DNA of 64,000 nucleotides, taken from positions 1-64,000 of the forward strand of contig CASGEC010000005.1 in the NCBI GenBank assembly GCA_949300365.1, in the 5' to 3' direction. Under the pieces are notes generated by a model. That model ran no database searches, had not been told where the DNA came from, and saw only the letters and a program-made list of their open reading frames with translations. Position numbers and translations under genes: made by a program. Origin of the DNA: an uncultured Bacillota bacterium (lineage in GTDB: Bacteria; Bacillota_I; Bacilli_A; RFN20; CAG-288). Each line of letters starts with the position of its first letter. Position 1 is the first letter of the stretch. This document shows positions 1-8,598 of the stretch, in pieces.

Positions 1-40
1 ATTTTTCAACCCAATCAGGATAGACAATTCTGGTTCTCAT
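1..40 (-). CDS. 5' end of a gene leaving the window
   Basis: An ATG at 40-38 on the minus strand opens a frame that reads MRTRIVYPDWVEK to the window edge without a stop. A weak GAGG lies only 3 bases upstream. A good promoter sits about 30 bases upstream on the same strand. Only 13 residues are visible, so no function can be assigned. A mobile-element protein is possible next to an accessory cluster, but nothing here proves it. Confidence 0.4.
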   Translation of the reverse strand, partial: MRTRIVYPDWVEK

Positions 41-51
41 ATGCCTCGAAG

Positions 52-70
52 TAATACCTTTAAGGTATTA
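52..70. promoter_or_regulatory. Perfect 9-bp palindrome, candidate operator
   Basis: TAATACCTT-T-AAGGTATTA is an exact inverted repeat with a one-base centre. It lies across the expected transcription start of the minus-strand gene at 40, so it could bind a dimeric repressor. No regulator gene is visible beside it. Confidence 0.45.
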
Positions 71-81
71 TAATTATAACA
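67..81 (-). promoter_or_regulatory. Extended -10 promoter, minus strand
   Basis: On the minus strand TGT-TATAAT (81-73) forms an extended -10 and is followed directly by a second TATAAT (72-67). The -35 position has no consensus hexamer. It points at the truncated gene starting at 40. Confidence 0.4.
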
Positions 82-442
82 TGAGAAAAGCAAAAACAGC
101 ACATGAAAAGCCACTTTTTCAAAATGTGTAATACCTAAAACCAAAAGTTACGGATTAATATATTGTTTTTTAAGAATACCATTAATTCCCAAAGTATAAG
201 TGTTACATTAACTTTGGAAATCAACCTACTAAAAATAAGTTTCTGCCGTATGTAATGGTATTGGATGAGTGGTATTATTAAATTATTCCGTTTGCTTCTC
301 TTGTCCAAAACCAATACTTCTCCTCTAGAGAGTATCAATAGCAAAGTCTATACTTTTCTCCATTTTACAGCTACTCAAGATAAAAGAAGGAGGGAGGCAG
401 AAATCATGATAAAGGCGATTCCTGCAATATAAGAATTAGAAA
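82..442. other. AT-rich intergenic region with an 8-codon leader ORF
   Basis: No convincing gene is seen. A 69-codon minus-strand frame here has no ribosome site and a low-complexity translation. At 387-398 is a very strong Shine-Dalgarno, GAAGGAGGGAGG. It is correctly spaced for an ATG at 406 that encodes only MIKAIPAI (stop 430-432), ten bases before the next gene's ATG at 443, which has no good ribosome site of its own. The small frame may therefore load ribosomes for that gene. Confidence 0.35.
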
Positions 443-1188
443 ATGATCCATAGCAAAAGAAACGACGACGTAAAAAAAATTAATTCGATTATAAGATTTT
501 TTAAAAAAACTCTTGGTCTTTCCATATGTTCCGTGATTTTCTGCCTTATTCTCATTTTTTGCTGCTTATATTTATATTACTTCAAATATCTTTTTTATGG
601 TAAGGCGCTAGATGTTATAGCCAACATTCTATTCCAAATATCTATAGGATATCTGGTTAGCTACATTTTTTACATTATTGAAGTGTATGTTCCACAAAAA
701 AACAAGGAGATTATCGCTATCCCTGAAATAAAGAAACACTTAAGAAACATTTTTCAAAATATGCATAGTATGCTAGCTGAACTATGCAAGCGATACGAGC
801 CTAAGCAAACTCCCGAAACCATCACAAACGATGAGCTTTTACAAGTACTGAATAAATTAAATTTGACCGATCCTTCAAGTGTAGCAAACCCAAACAAATT
901 CTTTCTTGCCAATGGCGTCAATAAATATTATTCGATAAAAGAGTTATTGTTGGTTAAAATCGAAAATATTGATGAAGAGATAAACAAAATTTTTACTTAC
1001 TATAACCAATACTTGTCCCCTCGATTAATGGACATATTGAAATTGCCTCATCTCATATGCATACTAACATGAAAAATGTTTTGCGAATGAACACCATGGT
1101 TGTTTTCGAGACAAAAGAAGATATTTTTCTTGCTCCCTATCGTCAATACATGAATCAAATTAAGGAATTAGAGGAAGAATTAATTTAA
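443..1188 (+). pseudogene. Two-TM membrane protein, probably frameshifted near its end
   Basis: The first frame (443-1072, 209 residues) has a basic N-terminus, two hydrophobic segments at about residues 21-45 and 55-80, and a soluble helical C-terminal part with no family I recognise. Its last residues (LPHLICILT) look unlike the rest. The -1 frame reads through the same bases and continues as SHMHTNMKNVLRMNTMVVFE and on to LEEELI, stop at 1186-1188. This is amphipathic and in keeping with the upstream sequence. No slippery heptamer is seen, so a one-base loss around 1035-1060 explains it best. If the frame is real instead, the second piece is a 39-residue ORF starting at 1069 with an ATGA overlap. 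Confidence 0.5.
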
Positions 1189-1200
1189 ATCACATATCAA

Positions 1201-2724
1201 ATGAGAAAATCAACTGAAATGTCTTTGTCACTACAGAAAACAAAATCATTGAAAATAAACGCTATCTTCAATGGCTTCTATCAGATATTGACACTAATGG
1301 CTCCTCTTTTGACAACCCCTTACATTTCAAGAGTCCTGGGTCCCGAAGTCATCGGGGACTATTCTTATTATTATTCTATCCTTGGCTACTTTACCTTGAT
1401 TGCGACTTTTGGATTCAATGACTACGGAACAAAGGTCATCGCCCAGTATCGGGATGATCCCCAAAAGAAATCAGATGCCTTTTGGGGAATCCAGATGGCA
1501 AAATTCCTATTGTCCTTAGTGTGTCTAGGAGCCTATTTCACTACCTTTTTCGTTCTGTTCTCCAACAATCAGACAGCAATCTACGTTTTCCTTGGAATGA
1601 GCCTCTACATCGTTTCGATCATGTTTGATCCGACTTTCTTCTTCCAGGGAAACGAGAACTTTGTCTCAATCAGCATACGAAACGCCATAATTCGTGTATT
1701 GACCATCGTATTGACCTTCGTCTTCGTCAAATCGGAAAACGATATTGTCAAGTATACCTTGGTGCTATCCATAGGAAACCTTTTGGCGACGATCATCATG
1801 TTCTTCTCGTTCCGCCGAGGCGACGTCAAAAAGCCTACCTCATTCAAGAATCTTCAGCTGTTTTCCCATTTGCGGCTTGCTTTTGCCTATTTCATACCGA
1901 ACCTGGCCGTTACCCTGTTCACCTCCCTGAACCAAACGATGCTTGGAGCCATGAGTTCCTCGATGGAAAGTGGATATTACAGCCAAGCCTCGAAGATAAT
2001 CGGACTCCTTTCCACCTTTGCCGGATCGCTAAGCATCATCATGCTCTCACGCATGTCCTTCCTCTTCGCCACAGGAAATGAGGAGCAAATTCGGCAGAAA
2101 ACACAGAAAACCTTCGAGGCCTTCTGGGCCGTTGCCCTGCCGCTGACTTTTGGCATTGTCGCCATCGCCCCAACGCTTGTCCCCCTCTTCTTCGGCCCCG
2201 GATACGAAAAAGTCATTCCGAATATGTATATTCTTGCCGCAATCATTGTTCTATCTCCTCTAAACACCCTTTTTGGGAGTGTCTATTATCGCCCGAAAAA
2301 CAAGATTTGGATTCAATCGGGAATCATCGTCTTTGCATCTGCCATAAATATATCCGTTTCCTATTTCCTCATCTCCTCTTTCCAAAGCTTAGGCGCTTCT
2401 GCCGGAAGATTCATTGCCGAAATAGTGCAGCTTCCTCTCCTAATGTTTTTCTCTAGAAAGAGCCTATCGAAATCAACGATTTTCCATTCCTTTATCAAGC
2501 CATTTGACAATAGTTTGATAATGTTTATAGCAGTTATTATCTGCAGCGAATTTCTGCAAAACCTTGGAATCTTCTCCTCTATCATTATGCTTTGTCTAGA
2601 AGTCTTCATTGGTGCACTTGTTTATGTGATAATGGAAATCCTAACAAAAGAGACATTCGGATACGGTTTAGTGATGCTTGTAATGGGAAAAATAAAGCAA
2701 CTTTCTAAGAAATTCCGAAAATAG
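1201..2724 (+). CDS. Polysaccharide flippase, Wzx/RfbX-like
   Basis: This 507-residue protein is almost entirely hydrophobic, with about 12-14 membrane segments. It has the typical N-terminus of the oligosaccharide flippase family: NAIFNGFYQILTLMAPLLTT, then PYISRVLGPEVIGDYSY. It should carry undecaprenyl-linked repeat units across the membrane for assembly outside. Length fits the family (about 450-520). No clear ribosome site precedes the ATG, and M7 at 1219 is an alternative start. It opens the glycosyltransferase run that follows. The 5' half is AT-rich and the middle less so. Confidence 0.85.
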   Translation: MRKSTEMSLSLQKTKSLKINAIFNGFYQILTLMAPLLTTPYISRVLGPEVIGDYSYYYSILGYFTLIATFGFNDYGTKVIAQYRDDPQKKSDAFWGIQMAKFLLSLVCLGAYFTTFFVLFSNNQTAIYVFLGMSLYIVSIMFDPTFFFQGNENFVSISIRNAIIRVLTIVLTFVFVKSENDIVKYTLVLSIGNLLATIIMFFSFRRGDVKKPTSFKNLQLFSHLRLAFAYFIPNLAVTLFTSLNQTMLGAMSSSMESGYYSQASKIIGLLSTFAGSLSIIMLSRMSFLFATGNEEQIRQKTQKTFEAFWAVALPLTFGIVAIAPTLVPLFFGPGYEKVIPNMYILAAIIVLSPLNTLFGSVYYRPKNKIWIQSGIIVFASAINISVSYFLISSFQSLGASAGRFIAEIVQLPLLMFFSRKSLSKSTIFHSFIKPFDNSLIMFIAVIICSEFLQNLGIFSSIIMLCLEVFIGALVYVIMEILTKETFGYGLVMLVMGKIKQLSKKFRK

Positions 2725-2727
2725 ACA

Positions 2728-2761
2728 TCGGTTTTCTTGAAAATCTGGCCAAGAAAACCGA
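2728..2761 (+). terminator. Stem-loop after the flippase gene
   Basis: A perfect 12-bp stem (TCGGTTTTCTTG at 2728-2739 with CAAGAAAACCGA at 2750-2761) begins just after the flippase stop codon. No U-tract follows, so termination or 3'-end protection are both possible. Confidence 0.5.
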
Positions 2762-2988
2762 CATCAAACGACTATCTTCAAGCAGTATGTGATGTCATCA
2801 TTTCTGCCAATAATACAATCGTTAAACATGTGATAATCTATCTGCTTTGTGGCCAATACGAATAGTTGCTGCTTGCTATCGAACAAACAATTTTCCGGCA
2901 ATCCAGTCTGAAAACTTTGTTTTTGGGACATTTTCTGATTAGTTGTAGCAAGTCCATAAAAGTTTAAAGCTCTAACAAATCCCTGAAC
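2762..2988. other. Intergenic region, nothing recognised
   Basis: This is AT-rich sequence between the flippase stem-loop and the promoter of the next gene. No ORF with a ribosome site, RNA gene or repeat is seen. Confidence 0.5.
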
Positions 2989-3017
2989 TTGACACGATCG
3001 AGTTAAAGGAGTAGATT
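2989..3017 (+). promoter_or_regulatory. Sigma-A promoter of the GT80-like lipoprotein
   Basis: TTGACA at 2989-2994, a 17-base spacer and TAGATT at 3012-3017. Transcription would start near 3024, leaving a short leader with the ribosome site CGAGGA at 3029-3034 before ATG 3041. Confidence 0.7.
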
Positions 3018-3040
3018 TTTAGCTGAAACGAGGATTAAAA

Positions 3041-4918
3041 ATGAGAAAAAGATTCTTCTTGGCTTTAGTCGGACTAATTTCTGCTTCTGCTTTAGTGTCC
3101 TGTTCCACAGCTGAACCTGTTGTTGGCCCTCAGGGCGAAAAGGGCGATAAAGGGGACACTGGCGTGCAAGGTCCAAAAGGCGATAAGGGCGATACTGGAG
3201 AACAAGGCCTACAAGGAGAGAAAGGCGATACCGGTGCACCCGGACAAAAAGGCGATACCGGAGCCACCGCATGGTCCAATACAATTCTGCCTATCGATGG
3301 GGGTTACATTATTCCTAACAAGGGGAGCTCTTTAGTTGGGGAAGAAGTCGTTTTCAAATTCATTGACACCGATAATACTGATTTTAATTCTGTTGACAAC
3401 ATCGTTTGGCAAGTTAATGGCCAAGATAGCGAGGAAGGCACTGACACGTTGACTTTGACGATGCAAGAAGGCGGTTTTGTTATCGGTGCCCGGTTTACTA
3501 GCCCTATTGAAATCACTCAAATATCGGATAGCCTAACTGCAACCATTAGCTTGGGAAGCTTCTTTGATAACACAGACACCGGAAATTTAAAATACGAAAT
3601 ATACAACAGCAAAGACGAACTGGTCTACTCCTATGGAGATCCTCAAGACTCGATGTCTATCACTCTGCCTAGGCATGGGAAGTATGAGTTATATCTTAAG
3701 TCCAAAAATGGATTAAATACCTTTTTGTCGGAGGACTTTACTTTAGCTGTTAATGAAATTAATCTTGCCTATCTTCGCGCTACGGCTCCGGTTTCCCTAT
3801 ACTCTTTCTTGGCTTTACAAAATAAATCGACTCAGTCCTATGTAGATCTTGCACGTGGAAATTCATTTAAATGGGATTATCTTCCTGAAACATGGCATCT
3901 TGTGCCTGGAATTCGTGATAATTACGATAAAGATGATTTCGGGACTTTCCAATCCGAATATGGAATCGTTCGGAATTTCCTAAAAGATCTAATCTCTGAT
4001 TTGCCAGATATCAAAGTCAACCTTTACATTTGCGATTGCGAGCCGAGCAATATTGTTATGGATCTTTATAAACTCTTAGATGAATCGCAATTCACCATCA
4101 ATTTCTTAACAGATGGCACATTAACAAATAGTGCCTTCAACCTCAATTTAACGACGATAGATAGCTATACAAAATATAAAACAGATATCGAGTCCGTTTT
4201 GAATAATGTAGAAGAAAATGAGGTTTTAAGCAGTTCGGCTAATATTGAGCCAGCCTTTGCCTTAGCTTCTTTAAAAGAGAATGTGAATTACTATGTCTAC
4301 AATAAAGGAACGCTTATTGCAAATGCTCAAGACGAAGAACTAAAAAACATTATCGATAACACTATCACACAGCTTTCATATCAAGATATGTATAAGGTCT
4401 TCGATTCAAATTCTGAATTAAAAGAGGAATTTGAATATCTATTTGGAACAAGATGGCAATTAGAAGATGGCACAGAAAAATCCGTGGCAGAACTATTCGA
4501 TGCCTCGGCAAAACCAAACCTTGTAATCTTAGGAACCTCACCCAGCGGCGAAACCGGTTATGACTACAGCTTCGAAGAACTTATGGGCTACGTCATTGAT
4601 AATTATTCCGATAATTACGACATCTTCTACAAAGGACATCCCGCTTACCCTTCTGACGATGATAGAAAAGCATGGTTTGAGAAAAACAATGTTGTTGAAT
4701 TGCCTGGCTCAACTCCGGCGGAAATCATGTTGACATTCTATCCCGATGTCTATACGGGGGGGTATTTGTCCACCACATATCTATCAGCATCCGAAGGTCA
4801 AATCCTTTGTGTCTTTAGCACAGAAGAAGCGCTGAAAAGCAATTCAAAATATTCTGGCGTTTTGAATTTGTTTGAGAATTCTGTATTTGTGCTTGATGAG
4901 CTGGCAAACCAGCAGTAG
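3041..4918 (+). CDS. Collagen-stalked lipoprotein with GT80-like sialyltransferase domain
   Basis: The protein has 625 residues. Residues 1-20 are a signal peptide ending in a lipobox (ALVSC, lipid Cys21). Residues 29-76 are sixteen uninterrupted Gly-X-Y collagen-like triplets. A beta-rich, Ig-like stretch follows to about 240. From about 270 to the end the order of motifs matches family GT80 bacterial sialyltransferases: LTDGT (Asp358, the usual general base), FYKGHPAYP (His533, CMP-binding), LPGSTPAEIML (Glu561) and GGYLSTTY (Ser577/Thr578, where GT80 has Ser-Ser). Known GT80 enzymes are cytoplasmic or secreted enzymes of Gram-negative bacteria. Here the domain would sit outside the membrane on a stalk. 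No CMP-sialate synthesis gene is visible in the window, so donor and activity are unknown. It lies inside the polysaccharide cluster with its own promoter. The Gly-X-Y region and lipobox are seen directly; the GT80 relation is a motif reading. Confidence 0.75.
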   Translation: MRKRFFLALVGLISASALVSCSTAEPVVGPQGEKGDKGDTGVQGPKGDKGDTGEQGLQGEKGDTGAPGQKGDTGATAWSNTILPIDGGYIIPNKGSSLVGEEVVFKFIDTDNTDFNSVDNIVWQVNGQDSEEGTDTLTLTMQEGGFVIGARFTSPIEITQISDSLTATISLGSFFDNTDTGNLKYEIYNSKDELVYSYGDPQDSMSITLPRHGKYELYLKSKNGLNTFLSEDFTLAVNEINLAYLRATAPVSLYSFLALQNKSTQSYVDLARGNSFKWDYLPETWHLVPGIRDNYDKDDFGTFQSEYGIVRNFLKDLISDLPDIKVNLYICDCEPSNIVMDLYKLLDESQFTINFLTDGTLTNSAFNLNLTTIDSYTKYKTDIESVLNNVEENEVLSSSANIEPAFALASLKENVNYYVYNKGTLIANAQDEELKNIIDNTITQLSYQDMYKVFDSNSELKEEFEYLFGTRWQLEDGTEKSVAELFDASAKPNLVILGTSPSGETGYDYSFEELMGYVIDNYSDNYDIFYKGHPAYPSDDDRKAWFEKNNVVELPGSTPAEIMLTFYPDVYTGGYLSTTYLSASEGQILCVFSTEEALKSNSKYSGVLNLFENSVFVLDELANQQ

Positions 4919-4967
4919 CCCTATCATCCTTTTCAATATCCTTAAGATCGTCCACTGACAAAAAGAG

Positions 4968-5915
4968 GTGTTTAAGATGGCGCGAACCAGCCGCATTATA
5001 AGCTATATTCGTAATTATGGAGTAAATGCCATTCCGATGATTTGGAAACGCCATCTAGCACATCAAAAGGCCATAAAAGAATTTGATATTTGGCTTCCAA
5101 AACTCGAAGAAGAAAACCTTAGGATTTTGTGTGAACCAAATAAAAAAGCTGATCAAAATCCCACCAAAAGAATCTTCTTCTTTTGGTGGGATGGCCTTGA
5201 AACAGCCCCCGCATTAGTAAAAATGAATGCCAAACGCATTTCAGATTTATATGGGAAAGATTATGAAATCATTTACATAGATAAAACCAACTACCAAACT
5301 ATTGTCAGTATTCCAAAAGATCTTCTTTCTCTTTTTCTTAATAAAGAAATCACAATACAGACTTTTAGCGATATTCTTCGGTGCGCTCTCATCTCCACTT
5401 TGGGGGGCATCTGGATTGATTCAACGGTATATCTCCCTAAGCGCATTGATTTTGAATACTACCTGAAAACATATAATTATTACACTCTTACAACGAATCA
5501 AAACATCAATTTCTTATCGTACAAAGGGAAAAAGTGTCTTTGGTCTTCCTTTTTGATTGGTGCCGGGGCAGAAAATCCTATATTCAACAAAATGATGTTG
5601 CTATATCAAAATTACTTCTCACAACATAATGAAAAAAACCCTTATTTTATTACCGATATGTTCTTAATGCTTCTTTCTGTCTACCAATGCGATGAAAACT
5701 GCCAAGAAAGATTCGGACAAGACAATATAATGACTGGAGATTTTAGTTATCTCTCCAACCATCTTGCCAGCAAGAGCTTGGAAAAAGATTTGGCTGAAAT
5801 AGGAAATGTGCCACAAAAGCTCAATTGGAGAATTGATGTTTTGAAATTTGGAAAAAATACCACCATATATCGTCTTTATTCCTCTATAATGGAAGAAAAA
5901 TATTTTGTTTTATAA
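4968..5915 (+). CDS. Capsular polysaccharide glycosyltransferase (Caps_synth type)
   Basis: The 315 residues match the Caps_synth/GT32-like fold. FFFWWDGLETAPALV comes early, and ITIQTFSDILRCALI with GGIWIDSTVYL at about 125-165 supplies the nucleotide-sugar and metal site (WIDST in the DXD position). The C-terminal half has FITDMFLML and KLNWRIDVLKFG. It is soluble, so probably cytoplasmic, adding a sugar to a lipid-linked repeat unit. AGAGGTG lies at a good distance before the ATG. The next gene overlaps or abuts its end. It is a paralogue of the minus-strand gene at 9527-10456. Confidence 0.8.
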   Translation: MFKMARTSRIISYIRNYGVNAIPMIWKRHLAHQKAIKEFDIWLPKLEEENLRILCEPNKKADQNPTKRIFFFWWDGLETAPALVKMNAKRISDLYGKDYEIIYIDKTNYQTIVSIPKDLLSLFLNKEITIQTFSDILRCALISTLGGIWIDSTVYLPKRIDFEYYLKTYNYYTLTTNQNINFLSYKGKKCLWSSFLIGAGAENPIFNKMMLLYQNYFSQHNEKNPYFITDMFLMLLSVYQCDENCQERFGQDNIMTGDFSYLSNHLASKSLEKDLAEIGNVPQKLNWRIDVLKFGKNTTIYRLYSSIMEEKYFVL

Positions 5916-5916
5916 T

Positions 5917-6690
5917 ATGGACAACATTAAAATTTTAATTATCTGTCATAAACCATCCCGACTTCCTAAAGATGAAATATATTATCCTATAGAAGTTGGA
6001 GCCTCAAACCGGAACGAGCACTTTCTCAGTCTGAGGGATGATTTGTCTATCGACAACATTTCCAATAAGAATGCCTCCTATTGTGAGTTGACGGGTCTCT
6101 ATTATGCCTTTAAAAACATGTCTTACGATATCCTTGGCCTAGTCCACTATCGAAGATATTTTATGCGCTCGTCCCTCTGCCTAAAAAAGAAACTAAATAA
6201 CATTATCGATAGACCGACTATAGAGAGTTGTTTAAAGCAAGCCGATATCATTCTTCCAAAGAAAAGACATTATTGGATTGAATCAAATTATTCCCATTAT
6301 GTCCACGCCCATAAAAAAGAAGCTTTAGACAAGACGATCGAAATTATCAAAGAAGGCTATCCAGAGTATTATCCTTCCCTTACAAAGTGTCTAAAACGAA
6401 CATCTGGGCATTACTTTAATATGTTCATTGCCAAAAAAGAGGTTATAAATGGTTATCTTTCCTTTTTGTTTGAGGTATTGTCAAAGCTGGAAAAGGAAAT
6501 TGATACCACGCAATACACCGGCTATGACAAACGAGTCTTTGGCTTTATAGGGGAACGCTTACTAGACGTATACGTTGATACCCATAAGCTAAGAATACAT
6601 GAACAGCATTATCTCTTTATGGAAAAACAGAATTGGCCCAAAAAGATATTTGCTATGCTAATCAGAAGGCTACATAAACCGAAAAAATAA
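5917..6690 (+). CDS. DUF4422 glycosyltransferase-like protein, copy 1
   Basis: The start MDNIKILIICHKP is typical of the DUF4422 family found in exopolysaccharide clusters and thought to be glycosyltransferases. Family marks are NISNKNASYCELTGLYYAFK and LGLVHYRRYF in the first third, then GHYFNMFIAKKEV and the C-terminal VFGFIGERLLDVYV. Start choice: the ATG at 5917 follows the previous stop and gives the family N-terminus. A TTG at 5905 is better spaced to GGAAG (5891-5895) and would add four residues. No signal or membrane segment is seen. The next gene is a paralogue. Confidence 0.75.
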   Translation: MDNIKILIICHKPSRLPKDEIYYPIEVGASNRNEHFLSLRDDLSIDNISNKNASYCELTGLYYAFKNMSYDILGLVHYRRYFMRSSLCLKKKLNNIIDRPTIESCLKQADIILPKKRHYWIESNYSHYVHAHKKEALDKTIEIIKEGYPEYYPSLTKCLKRTSGHYFNMFIAKKEVINGYLSFLFEVLSKLEKEIDTTQYTGYDKRVFGFIGERLLDVYVDTHKLRIHEQHYLFMEKQNWPKKIFAMLIRRLHKPKK

Positions 6691-6692
6691 TC

Positions 6693-7433
6693 ATGACTCA
6701 TTCAATGATATATATTGTGGCTCATAAGCCGTTTCCATGGAAAAGAAAGAACGGTTATGCCGTTTTAGGTGTTGGACAAAGTCAAGATTTTGCCGATTTT
6801 CATGACAATACCTTGATCAACATTTCAAGTAAAAACAAAAACTATTGTGAACTAACTGGTTTATATTGGATTTGGAAAAATGATGCAAGCGATATCGAAG
6901 GATTAGTTCATTATAGAAGGTTCTTCAGCAAGAATATTCTTTCTAGATCTCCTCGCTTCTACTTAGACTCGCAACAAGCTGAAAAGATTCTGAAGAAGTA
7001 TGACATTATCACAACAAAGTTGTACACTTTTAAAAAAACTATTTTGCAAAATAGAGAGGAGTTTTGCTATAAAGAAGACCTTATGAAATTACGGAAGTCT
7101 ATTGAAAAGATAGCGCCAGATTACTTGGCCTCATATGATGAGGTAATGTCTGGGCACCAATCGTTTTTGTGCAATATGTTTGTGACAAAAAGACAAACTC
7201 TTGCAAAATACTGTAATTGGCTGTTTTCAATACTCTTTGATTTGGAAAAAAGCATTGACTCAACTTCATATTCCGGAAATTGGGCTAGGCTTTACGGATA
7301 CATGAGCGAGGTGCTACTTACAGTTTTTATTTTTCATAATAAACTTAAGTACAAACCATTTCCAGTTGTCCTGCCCGAGAAAAGCTTCATAAAAAGGCTC
7401 AAAGGAAAGATTTCGAATGGTTTCCGGCAATAA
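6693..7433 (+). CDS. DUF4422 glycosyltransferase-like protein, copy 2
   Basis: This 246-residue paralogue of the preceding gene shares the order of family motifs: MIYIVAHKPFP, LINISSKNKNYCELTGLYWI, EGLVHYRRFF, GHQSFLCNMFVTKR and the C-terminal GYMSEVLLTVFI. It starts two bases after the previous stop; no Shine-Dalgarno is clear, so coupling is likely and M5 at 6705 is an alternative start. The two copies are diverged enough to act on different acceptors. The exact sugar is not readable. Confidence 0.75.
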   Translation: MTHSMIYIVAHKPFPWKRKNGYAVLGVGQSQDFADFHDNTLINISSKNKNYCELTGLYWIWKNDASDIEGLVHYRRFFSKNILSRSPRFYLDSQQAEKILKKYDIITTKLYTFKKTILQNREEFCYKEDLMKLRKSIEKIAPDYLASYDEVMSGHQSFLCNMFVTKRQTLAKYCNWLFSILFDLEKSIDSTSYSGNWARLYGYMSEVLLTVFIFHNKLKYKPFPVVLPEKSFIKRLKGKISNGFRQ

Positions 7434-8598
7434 TATAAACAAGCAAAAAGTTTTTATTTTTCAAAAAGAAAGAATTACTGGCTTCCAACAAATTGCCCTC
7501 ATTTATTCTTTCTTGGTTTATGGCCTGCTGAATGTATTTAATTATGGCTTGATTTGGCGTGCTGCCTTTTATGGAATTTTACTTTTCTTTGCTCTCGGAT
7601 CAATAATCGCGAAATGGAGATATACACCAATCCATATACGGCTTTTGTCCACTGCTCTTATTGTAATCGGCGCTGCCATCTATCCTCTAACGGACACATT
7701 CTTGCTTCTGCTTCTTTCCGCTTGCGGTGCTTGTTTGATTGGCATTCCCCTTAAAAAAATAATTAAAACTGGCTATCGAACACAAATTGTTTTTTTTGTG
7801 GCGATCGTGGTTCTTTCTATGTTTGGCCTAAACAAGAGCAACAATCTAATGCCTATAGATAGCGGAAGAGGATATCGATATGCCTTAGGTTTTTCCCATC
7901 CAAATACCGCGGCTTCTTATTTTTTATTTACAATAATGCTTTATTTTTCTTCGTCGAAAAATCAGAAAATACCAAATTTTCTCATTGTAGGAGTACTGAG
8001 CATCTTAATATTTGCGCTTACGAATTCTAAGACCATATTGCTTTTTGATATATTGTTTTTTATTATCATCATTTTCTATCGCTATATTGTTTTACCTAAA
8101 AAAATAGTCGCTGGATGCGCCTTGTTATTCCCACTTCTATTGATTATATCTCATGTTTTTTGCATCTATTACAATTCTTCTTGGATAAACGAAATGCTTT
8201 CTGGTCGCCTGTGGTATGGCATGGAAGCAATAAAGACTGGTGTTTCCTTGTTTGGACACGAGATCGAATATCCTGTGGATATCATGTATATCGATCTTGT
8301 TTACAATTATGGAATCAGTCTAACTTTGTTCTATTTCTTTATTTTTACTATTCCCTTCCTCTTTCTTGCAAAAAGATTCAACAATAAATATCGCACGCTT
8401 TTTTCTCTTTATGGTGTTTTAATTCTATTGTACTCTCTATCCGAAACCTATGCTCTTAACCTCTTGACACCTTTATCTATTCTATTTTTCTACTTTGTAT
8501 ATAATGAAAAACCGCAATTCGACTTCCCGGAGGATTGTTGCTATCAAAACATAGAAAACTCCCAACTAGTTAAGTTGTGGAAGGCCATTTTTCAATGA
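7417..8598 (+). CDS. O-antigen polymerase/ligase-like membrane protein (Wzy)
   Basis: The 393 residues are largely hydrophobic with about 10-12 membrane spans. A larger polar stretch before mid-protein contains the Wzy-like feature YRYALGFSHPNTAASYFL and a later DIMYIDLVYNYGISL. These resemble the G-H-PN and Y..GI motifs of O-antigen polymerases. It would join lipid-linked repeat units outside the membrane. It overlaps the preceding gene by 17 bases and has AAAGGAAAG upstream. It is the only polymerase candidate in this cluster. Confidence 0.7.
   Translation: MVSGNNINKQKVFIFQKERITGFQQIALIYSFLVYGLLNVFNYGLIWRAAFYGILLFFALGSIIAKWRYTPIHIRLLSTALIVIGAAIYPLTDTFLLLLLSACGACLIGIPLKKIIKTGYRTQIVFFVAIVVLSMFGLNKSNNLMPIDSGRGYRYALGFSHPNTAASYFLFTIMLYFSSSKNQKIPNFLIVGVLSILIFALTNSKTILLFDILFFIIIIFYRYIVLPKKIVAGCALLFPLLLIISHVFCIYYNSSWINEMLSGRLWYGMEAIKTGVSLFGHEIEYPVDIMYIDLVYNYGISLTLFYFFIFTIPFLFLAKRFNNKYRTLFSLYGVLILLYSLSETYALNLLTPLSILFFYFVYNEKPQFDFPEDCCYQNIENSQLVKLWKAIFQ

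Noticed and set aside
135..344. 69-codon minus-strand frame in the left intergenic region
   Set aside because: AT-rich, no ribosome site and no plausible protein features.
1035..1072. Programmed -1 frameshift in the 443-1188 gene
   Set aside because: No slippery heptamer or downstream structure is seen; a simple one-base loss is the better explanation.
3120..3265. Short tandem nucleotide repeats taken for a CRISPR-like or minisatellite array
   Set aside because: They are the codons of the Gly-X-Y collagen triplets inside a coding frame; no repeat-spacer pattern exists here or elsewhere in the window.
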